A stretch of DNA of 46,764 bases. It comes from Candidatus Cryptobacteroides faecigallinarum (GTDB lineage: Bacteria > Bacteroidota > Bacteroidia > Bacteroidales > UBA932). The DNA is taken from assembly GCA_017695015.1 (NCBI GenBank), contig JADIMD010000124.1, forward strand, positions 1 through 46,764, written 5' to 3'. This document shows positions 37,873 to 46,764 of the stretch, in pieces. The notes below the pieces were generated by a model. It was not told the DNA's origin, searched no databases, and saw only the letters and a program-made list of their open reading frames with translations. How positions within the stretch are numbered: position 1 is the first letter of the stretch; each line of letters begins with the position of its first letter. The position numbers were made by a program, and so were the translations under genes.

Positions 37873-40695
37873 ATGAAAACATTTTATGCCATCCTTCTTT
37901 CAGCGGCTGCCGCAATCGTATCGGTGACAGCCTTTTCGCAGGAAAGAATACCGGACGATCCTCAGCTGGTCACAGGCAGGCTCGACAACGGAATGACCTA
38001 TTATATCCGCCACAATTCCAATCCGGAAGGGTGTGCAGATTTTTATATTATACACAATGTAGGCGCATTGCAGGAAGAAGACAACCAGAACGGGCTCGCG
38101 CATTTCCTGGAGCACATGGCGTTCAACGGGACCCGGCACTATCCCGACAAGGAACTTCTTGATTTCCTTGCCAAGGACGGGGTGAGATTCGGATACAATG
38201 TGAATGCATACACTTCCAAGACAGAGACAGTCTACAACATTTCTTCAGTCCCTCTGATTCGGGAAAGTTTCGTGGACTCCGTGCTGATGGTGCTTCATGA
38301 CTGGTCCTGTGACATTTCCTGCGAACCGGCCGCCCTCGATGCCGAGAGAGGAGTCATCAGCGAAGAATGGAGACGCAGGGATGAGCCGCGTTCCAGAATG
38401 ATGTACAAGCAGAACGACCTCATCTACAAAGGAGCGAAACATACCACCCGCAATGTCCTCGGGACGCTTGAGGTCATCAACGGATTCAAGCCCGAAGAAA
38501 TTCTCGATTTCTACCACAGATGGTACAGGCCTGACCTTCAGGCTATCGTGGTTGTAGGGGACTTCGACGCGGAAAAGATGGAGCAGAAAGTCAGGAAGAT
38601 GTTTTCTGACATTCCTGCGAGGGAAAATCCGGAGCCGAAAGGAGAATATCCGATTCCGGCCCTGACAGAGCCGCTTTTCGAAAACATGCTCGACCCGCAG
38701 GTGAAATACCATGTGCTCAAGGTCATCCACAGGCAGCCGTTCCCTGAAGCCGGACTGCGGAACACGGACTTTTTCTACAAGGACATGTTCTCAAGACAGA
38801 TAGTCACCTCCATTTTAGACGAAAGGATGGGCAGGGACGCCAAGAAGCCCGGAAGTCCGCTTTCATCTGCGGTGCTCGTCACAAGTCCTTACGGGGCGGA
38901 TTTCTACATCTCCCTGTTCACCCTGTCTCTCAAAGGGGCGGACAAGATGGAGGATGCACTCGCATTCTACACCGAGGAAGTGGAAAGGATGCTTCGCTAC
39001 GGGTTCTCTGAAGACGAATTCGAAGCAGCCAGATTCAGGGTGATGAAAAGGCACAGGCTCAACATGGAGAACTTCGCTTCCGATGTCACCGACAAACAGA
39101 TAGTGGATGCCTGCAAGGAAAATTTCCTCAGGGGATTTGCGGCAGCCTTCCCGTATGACCTGAAAGAGTTGCAGAAGGTCATACTCAGCGAACTGACATA
39201 CGACGATGTCAAGGGCTATGAGAAGAAAATGTTCGGAGACAGCGAGAAGATATATTCATGGTGCATGAATGAAAAGGAAGCGCCGTCTATACCTTCCCCT
39301 GAAAGGATGAAAGAGATAATCGAACAGACCAGGGCGGAGGACATCATGCCCGAATACATAGAATACGATAAAATCTCTTTCGACTACGATCCACATCCAG
39401 GAACCATTGTCAAGACCCGGCCTATAAAGGGAACAGAGAGCGAAGAATGGACACTCAGCAACGGGATTCGGGTATACTGGACCCCTTCCGAGCCGGTGAA
39501 ATCCAACACGCATCTTTCCATGGAGCTGTATTTCGACACCGGATACAGGGCTCTCCCTCAGGATAATATTGTTCCGGCAATATTCTCTGCAAGATTTATT
39601 TTCCGCAATCTCGGGATAGGCGGACACGACGCGACAGCCCTTCGCAACAGTCCTGAATGTGCCGGAGTCAACATTTCTCCATATATCGGACAGAAATCCT
39701 CCGTCATTTCCATGACTGCAGACAGGAAAAGCATTGACGAAGGATTCAAGATGGTATACGGGATGATTACAGACCCTTGTTTCTCTTCTGAAGCCACACT
39801 GAAGAAGACCATACAGGACAATCTGAGGGTGCTCGGGAAGAAAAAGTCCAACAGCGACATCTTCAATGAAGAGAGCAGGAAGATGAAATACGGTTCGCAC
39901 CCGTGGATGGAGGAATACGACAGCGCATCCGTGAACGCGGTCGACATGGATATGGTAAAAGATGTCTTCGAAAGGAGCTTCAAGGATATCAGCAAGCTGA
40001 AAGTGTTCATTTCCAGCGATATGGACAAGCAGGAAATTGAAGACCTCGTATGCAGGTACATCGCATCCCTGAAGAACCTGCAGCCTGTGACCCTGTCCAG
40101 GACAGAACTCCCGTCTCCTGCATACAAGGGAGAGACTGTGCTTGACCGCAGCTATCAGGTAGAGACTGTGCCCAAGAGCGATGTGACATATTCCTTCAAG
40201 GGAAAGATGAAGCTGTCACCGAAGAACCTTGCCATCGTCGAAATGATGGATTATATAATGTCCGCACGGTACATGCAGCAGATAAGGGAGGAGCGCGGAG
40301 GCACATATCATGTAAGCTTCCTCACCGAGATAGATTACTCCGATTCCGGTGCATTCGAGTCCGTGGTGGCTTTCCAGACCAGGCCTGAACTCGTGGATGT
40401 CCTCGTGCAGGATGTAAGGGACGAAATGGACAGGATGGGCAAGGAAGGTCCTTCCGCAAAGGAAATGGAAGAGGCGGCAAAATATCTTGTCAAGCATCAT
40501 GGAGAAAAGAAGGCTATGAAAGCCAATTCTCTCGAATCCGTCAACGACGGTTGCATCAATTTCATCCTTTACGGGATCGAGCCTGATTATGATTACGATG
40601 CTGTAATAGGTAGCATTTCTGCCGACGATATACGGAAATTCGCCGCAAAGCTCGACAAAGGGGATAAATTCATAACTATATACAGAGAAGAATAA
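37873..40695 (+). CDS. M16 family (insulinase/pitrilysin-like) metallopeptidase, two-domain
   Basis: LAHFLEHMAFNGTRHYP (HxxEH) and LDAERGVISEEWRRR; start at internal ATG 37873 to avoid overlap. Confidence 0.95.
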   Translation: MKTFYAILLSAAAAIVSVTAFSQERIPDDPQLVTGRLDNGMTYYIRHNSNPEGCADFYIIHNVGALQEEDNQNGLAHFLEHMAFNGTRHYPDKELLDFLAKDGVRFGYNVNAYTSKTETVYNISSVPLIRESFVDSVLMVLHDWSCDISCEPAALDAERGVISEEWRRRDEPRSRMMYKQNDLIYKGAKHTTRNVLGTLEVINGFKPEEILDFYHRWYRPDLQAIVVVGDFDAEKMEQKVRKMFSDIPARENPEPKGEYPIPALTEPLFENMLDPQVKYHVLKVIHRQPFPEAGLRNTDFFYKDMFSRQIVTSILDERMGRDAKKPGSPLSSAVLVTSPYGADFYISLFTLSLKGADKMEDALAFYTEEVERMLRYGFSEDEFEAARFRVMKRHRLNMENFASDVTDKQIVDACKENFLRGFAAAFPYDLKELQKVILSELTYDDVKGYEKKMFGDSEKIYSWCMNEKEAPSIPSPERMKEIIEQTRAEDIMPEYIEYDKISFDYDPHPGTIVKTRPIKGTESEEWTLSNGIRVYWTPSEPVKSNTHLSMELYFDTGYRALPQDNIVPAIFSARFIFRNLGIGGHDATALRNSPECAGVNISPYIGQKSSVISMTADRKSIDEGFKMVYGMITDPCFSSEATLKKTIQDNLRVLGKKKSNSDIFNEESRKMKYGSHPWMEEYDSASVNAVDMDMVKDVFERSFKDISKLKVFISSDMDKQEIEDLVCRYIASLKNLQPVTLSRTELPSPAYKGETVLDRSYQVETVPKSDVTYSFKGKMKLSPKNLAIVEMMDYIMSARYMQQIREERGGTYHVSFLTEIDYSDSGAFESVVAFQTRPELVDVLVQDVRDEMDRMGKEGPSAKEMEEAAKYLVKHHGEKKAMKANSLESVNDGCINFILYGIEPDYDYDAVIGSISADDIRKFAAKLDKGDKFITIYREE

Positions 40696-40724
40696 TTTTA
40701 CTACGGATTATAACAGACTGAATT

Positions 40725-42746
40725 ATGGCAAAAAACTCCACAATCAAGAAGAACTGGCCGAAATACCTCCTGCAATGGGGTGTTTTAGCGGCCTTAGTCG
40801 TGTTTCTGACTGGTATCATTCCGAGCAAGGAACCGGCAGATCCTGAAGCATACTGCCCTGTAGGAGGACTTCAGGCACTTACGACATGGTTTGTGAGCGG
40901 CTCTCTCCCATGCAGCATGACTACGCTGCAGATAGTGATGGGTATCGCTCTTGCAGCTGCAGTAATCCTGTTCAGCAAGCTGTTCTGCGGCTATCTCTGC
41001 CCGATAGGGACAGTGGAAGACCTCCTGACCAAGGCAAGGAAAGCCCTGCACATCAGAGCCATCACCGTCAGCAACGGCTCGATGACTGACAAGATTCTCA
41101 GGGTTGTGAAATACATCCTGCTGTTCTGGATTTTCTATATGACAGCGACTTCAAGCGAACTGTTCTGCAAGAATCTGGACCCTTACTATGCAGTAGCCAC
41201 GGGATTCAAGGGAGAGATCACCCTGTGGATGTCCATCATATCCCTCGTGCTTGTGATTCTCCTCGGATTCTTCATTGATAATTTCTGGTGTAAATATATC
41301 TGCCCTCTCGGAGCGGCATCCAACACATTCAAATTCTGGTTATGGGTTGTCATCCTGTTTGCAATCTACGCCATTTTTGCTCTCTTAGGTCTCCCGATTC
41401 CTTGGTTCATCATGCTCGCAGCATTCTGCATCCTCGGTTATCTGCTGGAGATTCTCTGCGGCAAGCCGAAATACCAGCTGCTGTATGTGCTGAAAGAGCA
41501 GGATAAATGTACAAGCTGCGGACTCTGCACCAAGAGATGCCCTTACCATATTGATGTGGCATCATCCAAAGAGCAGAAGATAGCTTCCGTAGACTGTACG
41601 CTCTGCGGAGACTGCATAGGAAGCTGCCCTACAGAAGCCCTGAAGATAGGTGCCTGCAAAGGTAAAGGACAGAAATGGATGAATTATCTGCCTGCTGTCA
41701 TCACCGTCATTCTCGTAATCCTCGGTATCTGGATCGGCGGCAAATTCGAACTTCCGACCATAGATGTGACATGGGGTGTCGAGCAGACTGCAGAAGACGG
41801 CACAGTGACTCAGCTGATCGATCCGTCGACCCTCAAGACTGCCGAACTCACAGGCCTGAGGTCTGTGAAATGCTACGGCAGCTCAATGGCTTTCAAGGCC
41901 CGTCTGGAGAAAATCGCCGGTGTCCACGGGGTGAAGACTTTCGTGAATACACACCGTGCAGTCGTGACATATGACCCTTCAGTCATCACTCCTGAGAAAA
42001 TACAGGAAATGATATTCATTCCTTCCAAGTTCAGGGTGAATTCTCCTGACCCTGCGACAGTTGACAGCATAAAGATTGTCACCATCCGCACTGAAAACAT
42101 GTACGACAAGATGGACCTGAATTATCTCGGTCTGCAGATGAGGAATTCCGGCAAGAAGATATACGGTCTCCAGAGCGAGTTCGCATGTCCTCTGATTGTG
42201 AGGGTATATATGGACCCTTCTGAAGAGGTGGACGGCAAATGGTTCAAGAATATCGTGGAAATGGACAAGCTCGAAATGCCTGTACATGGCGGAGGAGTCA
42301 AGGAAATCGAAGTCGACTACAAATATGAAGGCATGGAGGACGGAGTGTCGTATATGCCTGTGGATGAATATCTCAGGATGATGTTCTCCCCTTTCAAGGC
42401 ACAGTTTAAGAAGCGGGTTGAACAGTATGCAGGTCAGCCTCAGTATATATACGAGATTGCGGACCAGAACTACGAGAAACCTATCATCATGAGGAACATG
42501 CCGTATCTGAGCAACCATCTTTCAGGAAATGAAGGCATCATCGGCATCTATCTCGACCTCAACGAAGAGCTCGTGCCTGCCATCACCATCAGGTTTGCCG
42601 CTCCTATGACAGAAGAGAAGCTCTGGGAGCTGATGACCATGGAGACCTGGTCAATCACTTACGGCAAGGACGATGTGCGCGAAGTCGGGGCAAAAATCGG
42701 ATTCGAGACCCCTGGTACAGTCAAGCCTTATCAGGAAAAGGAATAA
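40725..42746 (+). CDS. Membrane 4Fe-4S protein (NapH/NosR/CcoG-like) with HMA-like domain and unassigned C-terminal domain
   Basis: CGYLCPIGTVEDLL, WCKYICPLGA, CTSCGLCTKRCPYHID and CTLCGDCIGSCPTEAL; SVKCYGSSMAFKARLEKIAGVHGVKTFVNTHRAVVTYDP HMA-like segment. Confidence 0.88.
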   Translation: MAKNSTIKKNWPKYLLQWGVLAALVVFLTGIIPSKEPADPEAYCPVGGLQALTTWFVSGSLPCSMTTLQIVMGIALAAAVILFSKLFCGYLCPIGTVEDLLTKARKALHIRAITVSNGSMTDKILRVVKYILLFWIFYMTATSSELFCKNLDPYYAVATGFKGEITLWMSIISLVLVILLGFFIDNFWCKYICPLGAASNTFKFWLWVVILFAIYAIFALLGLPIPWFIMLAAFCILGYLLEILCGKPKYQLLYVLKEQDKCTSCGLCTKRCPYHIDVASSKEQKIASVDCTLCGDCIGSCPTEALKIGACKGKGQKWMNYLPAVITVILVILGIWIGGKFELPTIDVTWGVEQTAEDGTVTQLIDPSTLKTAELTGLRSVKCYGSSMAFKARLEKIAGVHGVKTFVNTHRAVVTYDPSVITPEKIQEMIFIPSKFRVNSPDPATVDSIKIVTIRTENMYDKMDLNYLGLQMRNSGKKIYGLQSEFACPLIVRVYMDPSEEVDGKWFKNIVEMDKLEMPVHGGGVKEIEVDYKYEGMEDGVSYMPVDEYLRMMFSPFKAQFKKRVEQYAGQPQYIYEIADQNYEKPIIMRNMPYLSNHLSGNEGIIGIYLDLNEELVPAITIRFAAPMTEEKLWELMTMETWSITYGKDDVREVGAKIGFETPGTVKPYQEKE

Positions 42747-42785
42747 TCCGCTATCGCTTCGATGAATCTGTAAAAGAATTCTGAA

Positions 42786-45008
42786 ATGAAACGAATACTT
42801 ATCAGTATTGCTCTGCTCTGCCTGGGAAGCCTCATTTCCCGGGCAGATGAGGGCATGTGGATGATCAACATGATCAATTCCGCCCTCGAAAAAAAGATGC
42901 AGGAAAGAGGGCTGCTCCTTTCCTCAGATGAAATCTACAATGCAGACGCAGACGGGACCACCATATCCGATGCTGTTGTCTCCCTCGAATTCGGTTGCTC
43001 GGGAAGTATCATTTCCGACCAGGGGCTGATGATTACCAACCACCACTGCGCATATGCAGATGTCTACAACCTCAGCACTCCTGAACACAATTATTTGGAG
43101 GACGGCTACTGGGCAATGACTGCCGACAAGGAGATCAACATCCCTGGAAAATCCATCCTCTTCCTCAAGAAAGTAATAGATGTGACTGATGAGGTGAAGG
43201 CTTTCAGGGCCGAACTCAGGGCTGCAGGCAAGCCGGCAGGAATGAGAAAAGTCTCTTTCCAGATGGAAAAGAAATATGCCAAAGAAAGCGGTCTGGATGC
43301 TTACCTGTCCTCAATGTGGGATGGCTCCAGATACTATATGGCGCTTTACAAGACATACAAGGATATCAGGCTCGTGGCTGCCCCTCCTGTCTCCATCGCA
43401 GCATACGGTGGCGATGTGGACAACTGGGAATGGCCTCAGCACAAATGCGATTTTGCCCTCTACAGGATCTACACAGCTCCAGACGGCTCACCTGCCGAAT
43501 ATTCTGAGGAGAACATCCCTTTGGTGCCTGAAAGGAAACTCGAAATCTCCCTTGACGGATACAAGCCCGGGGATTTTGCCATGGTCATAGGATTCCCTGG
43601 AATGACCGACAGGTACAGCAGCTCTGCGAAAGTCAATTTCAAGGAAAGGGTCAGCCTCCCTATAAGCAACGAGCTGAGAGGGGCCCAGATGGACATCATC
43701 AGCAGATGGATGAACACCGACCCTGACATCAGGCTCCTGTATTCAGACTATTTCTTCGGGCTGAGCAATGTGCAGGAAAACAACGAGGGGATGGCCAAAT
43801 GTTTCCGCAGATTCGGAGTCGTGGATGAGAAGAAAGCTGTCGAAAAGGAACTGCAGGAATGGATCGATGCCTCCGAAGAGCGCAAGGCCAAATGGGGGAA
43901 TCTGATAGGAATGCTGAACGAGAAATATGCGGCACAGGAAGAAGCGCAGAAAGATGTGACCTATTACCGTGAAACTCTCGTGAGGGGTACACAGTTCGCC
44001 AAGACGGTCAACAGAATCTCCACAATGGGGAACTCGGTGCTCAAAAGCTGCGGGATCAAGCCTGCAAGGACAATCGACCAGTATGTCAGCGACGAGGAAA
44101 AGGAATGCCGCAGATGCCACAGATTCTGCGGACAGGACTTTGAAATCATCAGCAGTGCCATGAAAAAGGACTACGAGGCAATCGACCTCCGCGTGGAAAA
44201 GGATCTCTTCCGCTATGCCGTGGAACAGTATTACGACAATGTGGACCCGTCATGCTTCGGACCTTACCAGACAGGACTGCTTGAATATTTCACAAAAGAA
44301 GACGGCAAATGCGACTTCGATGCCCTTGTGGACAGCCTCTGGAACAACAGCTACCTGACAGATCTCGACAGACTCGGGAAGATGATTGGAGAGGAGCACA
44401 CCATCGACGAATACACGGCCGATCCTATGTACAAGTTCTTCAAGGATGTGAGCATCATAGACTTCAACCACAAGATTTCTGCTGCTCAGGGCTCTCCTAA
44501 GATAATGTCTCTCGACAATGCCTATACCCACGCCCTCTACCAGATGAAGATGGACAAGGGGATAGAACAGTATCCTGATGCGAACTCCACAATGCGTATC
44601 ACTTACGGAACTGTCGGAGGTCTCGAACCATATGATGCCGTCATCTGCTCATGGCAGACCACTACTGACGGTCTTCTGGAAAAGGACGATCCTTCATCAT
44701 ATGACTTCTGCCTCGGGGAACGGCAGAGGGAACTTCTGCAAGGTCTTGAAGAGCCTCTCCCTGTCGATTTCCTGACAGACAACGACATCACTGGCGGCAA
44801 TTCCGGCTCTCCTGTAATGAATGCAAAAGGGGAACTCATCGGTCTTGCTTTTGACGGTAACAAGGAATCTCTCGCGAGCGATGCCAGCTACACTCCGGGA
44901 TACAACAAATGCGTCTGCGTAGATATCCGTTTCGTCCTGTGGACCCTTGACGAGTACGCAGGGATGGACCGTATCCTCGACGAAATAGGCTATGTCCGCA
45001 GACCTTGA
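42786..45008 (+). CDS. S46 family peptidase (second copy, DPP7-like)
   Basis: ADEGMWMINMINSALEKKMQERG; TNHHCAYADVYNLS, DNWEWPQHKCDFALYR, TGGNSGSPVMN. Confidence 0.95.
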   Translation: MKRILISIALLCLGSLISRADEGMWMINMINSALEKKMQERGLLLSSDEIYNADADGTTISDAVVSLEFGCSGSIISDQGLMITNHHCAYADVYNLSTPEHNYLEDGYWAMTADKEINIPGKSILFLKKVIDVTDEVKAFRAELRAAGKPAGMRKVSFQMEKKYAKESGLDAYLSSMWDGSRYYMALYKTYKDIRLVAAPPVSIAAYGGDVDNWEWPQHKCDFALYRIYTAPDGSPAEYSEENIPLVPERKLEISLDGYKPGDFAMVIGFPGMTDRYSSSAKVNFKERVSLPISNELRGAQMDIISRWMNTDPDIRLLYSDYFFGLSNVQENNEGMAKCFRRFGVVDEKKAVEKELQEWIDASEERKAKWGNLIGMLNEKYAAQEEAQKDVTYYRETLVRGTQFAKTVNRISTMGNSVLKSCGIKPARTIDQYVSDEEKECRRCHRFCGQDFEIISSAMKKDYEAIDLRVEKDLFRYAVEQYYDNVDPSCFGPYQTGLLEYFTKEDGKCDFDALVDSLWNNSYLTDLDRLGKMIGEEHTIDEYTADPMYKFFKDVSIIDFNHKISAAQGSPKIMSLDNAYTHALYQMKMDKGIEQYPDANSTMRITYGTVGGLEPYDAVICSWQTTTDGLLEKDDPSSYDFCLGERQRELLQGLEEPLPVDFLTDNDITGGNSGSPVMNAKGELIGLAFDGNKESLASDASYTPGYNKCVCVDIRFVLWTLDEYAGMDRILDEIGYVRRP

Positions 45009-45075
45009 CAGTTTTACTCCATCTGACCGGCACAATCAGAAAGACACCCTGAATATCAGGCATTAACAAAAAAGG

Positions 45076-45115
45076 AACTGGACAATACCTTTGATTTTTG
45101 CGGTATTGTCCAGTT
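45076..45115. terminator. Bidirectional terminator between S46 peptidase 2 and the fimbrillin-like gene
   Basis: AACTGGACAATACC ... GGTATTGTCCAGTT perfect 14-bp inverted repeat flanked by A-tract and T-rich tail. Confidence 0.85.
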
Positions 45116-45163
45116 TTGCTTTTCTCAATTGACTTTATATCAATTTTTTCTTACAGCAAATTG

Positions 45164-46764
45164 TCAGTCGGCATCCTTGACACAGCGGACAGGGGTGGCA
45201 GTCCCGAGAGTGGCATACGCCACATTGACCCTTCCTTCAGGATATGCATTGGTAAAAGTGGTCATCATCGAGAACAACTGGAGAGTCCCGACCGACGACA
45301 CATATCCGGTAGAACTCATTATATAGTTCAGGGCCGGCAGCCCAAGGCTGTCCGTCAATGTAGTGTTCCCGGAATAAAGCTGGGTCAGGGAATATTTGTA
45401 GATACGGGCATCGGAACTTCCGGAGAGCTGGCGGCAGCCTGCAAGCTGATAATTCCATCCTGCATCATTGAAAAGCGTCCGTTTGCCTCCCTTGTAGCCG
45501 GCATCGTAGAACAAGGCATTCTCATCTGTCTGGTTGCCGGTCTCGGTGCCTGAATCATCCTTGTTGGAAAGTCCGCAAAGAGCAAAATACTCAGCCCTTG
45601 TCGGCACATGCCAGCCCGGAGGGCAGATGCCCTGTGCTCCCTCGAAGCTGTGGATGTTCTCCGATGTAATCTCATCAACCCCGAAAATTGCATAGGCGTC
45701 ATAGAGATAACCCTTTTCTTCAATGGACTCCGCATCTGTAAGTGCCTTGGCGCTGCTTGCGTTTATTGCTGAAGGTGTCCCCCCGTCATTCACCAGTTCA
45801 TATGGATACAGGATGTGGGCTTCAGGGTCGGTCCCGTCTGCAGAAGGGGTGTAGCCGTCAGGAAGATAGCTGAGATTCTTGGCCATCCATACAGAGCCGT
45901 TGGAAAGAGTGACCGTAGGGTAAGTGACTCCGTCATACACGAAATAGCCGTCATATTCCTCGAACTGGACTTCCCCTGACGGAGTCGCAGGTCCGATTTC
46001 TCCTTCATCTGTCCAGTTGGTGATTTCTCCTGACAGATTGACCGAAAGGTTATCCTCCACCACTGTTGCCGACATCGTGTACTGGCCTCCCTGCTTGAGG
46101 TCTACTGATGCAAGATTCTGTGTCAGGGTTTTGCCTGAAGCTGTAGTCACAGTAAGGGTGAACGCCACTGTCTGAGGGATGACGATTGCCCTGTACTGCT
46201 CTCCTGCTGTCACTGCCTGCATGGTGATGTCTTCAGCTGAACCTGACTCGTCAACAGCCACCGTAAGAGATGAAAGGTCGACTGACGCAGATATCTTTGA
46301 CCCTGACAGCTTCACAGAAGTGAGTTCAGACCCGGACTGGTTGTCTATGTCAAGCATAATCTTGGAAAGAAGATGTTTGAATCCGACAGTGACCGCAGCT
46401 GACGAAGGAGTGACATCCGACTTGGTGCCGGCAATCAGATCGGACTCTTCATAGCCTTCCGTCTGGTCTGCCTGTACGGCAAAAGTCTCAGGCATGCCGG
46501 ATGCACTATAAGGATAGTATGCTGTCAGGACAGATGTCTCTGCGCCTTCCGTGTACCATACGAGATCTCCGGCGAATACTCCGTCGCCGAAAGTGAGCAA
46601 TGCGTTTTCTGCATAATACGCATCATTTTTGAAAATGCTCAATCCGATACGGTCTCCGTCCTCGAAATTGACATCTGTGACTTTAGTGATAACCGGAGAA
46701 ATTTTCACTATTTCTCCTCCGAGCGACGGAATGTCTGTCGCTTCTTCTTTCTCGCAGGCAATCA
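45164..46764 (-). CDS. Fimbrillin-like lipoprotein with C-terminal FISUMP domain (5' end outside the window)
   Basis: Reading frame runs to the window edge as ...IACEKEEATDIPSLGGEIVKISPV (lipobox-like); C-terminal GSVWMAKNLSYLP...GICPPGWHVPTRAEYFALCGL FISUMP signature. Confidence 0.8.
   Translation of the reverse strand, partial: IACEKEEATDIPSLGGEIVKISPVITKVTDVNFEDGDRIGLSIFKNDAYYAENALLTFGDGVFAGDLVWYTEGAETSVLTAYYPYSASGMPETFAVQADQTEGYEESDLIAGTKSDVTPSSAAVTVGFKHLLSKIMLDIDNQSGSELTSVKLSGSKISASVDLSSLTVAVDESGSAEDITMQAVTAGEQYRAIVIPQTVAFTLTVTTASGKTLTQNLASVDLKQGGQYTMSATVVEDNLSVNLSGEITNWTDEGEIGPATPSGEVQFEEYDGYFVYDGVTYPTVTLSNGSVWMAKNLSYLPDGYTPSADGTDPEAHILYPYELVNDGGTPSAINASSAKALTDAESIEEKGYLYDAYAIFGVDEITSENIHSFEGAQGICPPGWHVPTRAEYFALCGLSNKDDSGTETGNQTDENALFYDAGYKGGKRTLFNDAGWNYQLAGCRQLSGSSDARIYKYSLTQLYSGNTTLTDSLGLPALNYIMSSTGYVSSVGTLQLFSMMTTFTNAYPEGRVNVAYATLGTATPVRCVKDAD

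Noticed and set aside
1-46764. CRISPR array, prophage or insertion sequence
   Set aside because: No spaced identical repeats, transposase, integrase or phage structural genes were seen in the translations.

Overview
The window comes from a Bacteroidales-type chromosome, judged from SusC/SusD pairs, DUF4843/PKD-like/FISUMP-type lipoproteins, and TTTG-N19-21-TAnnTTTG promoters. Housekeeping genes include ispH, cmk, an EF-G-like GTPase, rnhB, mrp/apbC, bcp, pheS and tRNA-Gly(GCC). Most of the rest is envelope and peptide-catabolism machinery. This comprises two S46 dipeptidyl-peptidases, a SusC/SusD locus ending in an HExxHxxGxxH metalloprotease with no CAZymes in view, and a C69-type dipeptidase. 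It also includes a TonB receptor / DUF4876-like / DUF6850-like / M16 peptidase / membrane 4Fe-4S protein / S46 peptidase gene train. The strongest unusual signals are: (1) a collapsed toxin-antitoxin locus at 26.9-27.6 kb, where the N-terminus of a RelE/ParE-like toxin is fused in frame to a HigA-type antitoxin behind an intact upstream antitoxin; (2) a YeiH-family transporter that lost its middle, with short sequence similarity at the junction; (3) tandem REP-like hairpins next to tRNA-Gly; (4) a sigma-54 activator with no DNA-binding domain and a GAFTSA loop; (5) a 4Fe-4S membrane protein carrying an HMA-like domain and an unassigned C-terminal domain. All family calls were made by eye from the translations. 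No database search was run.
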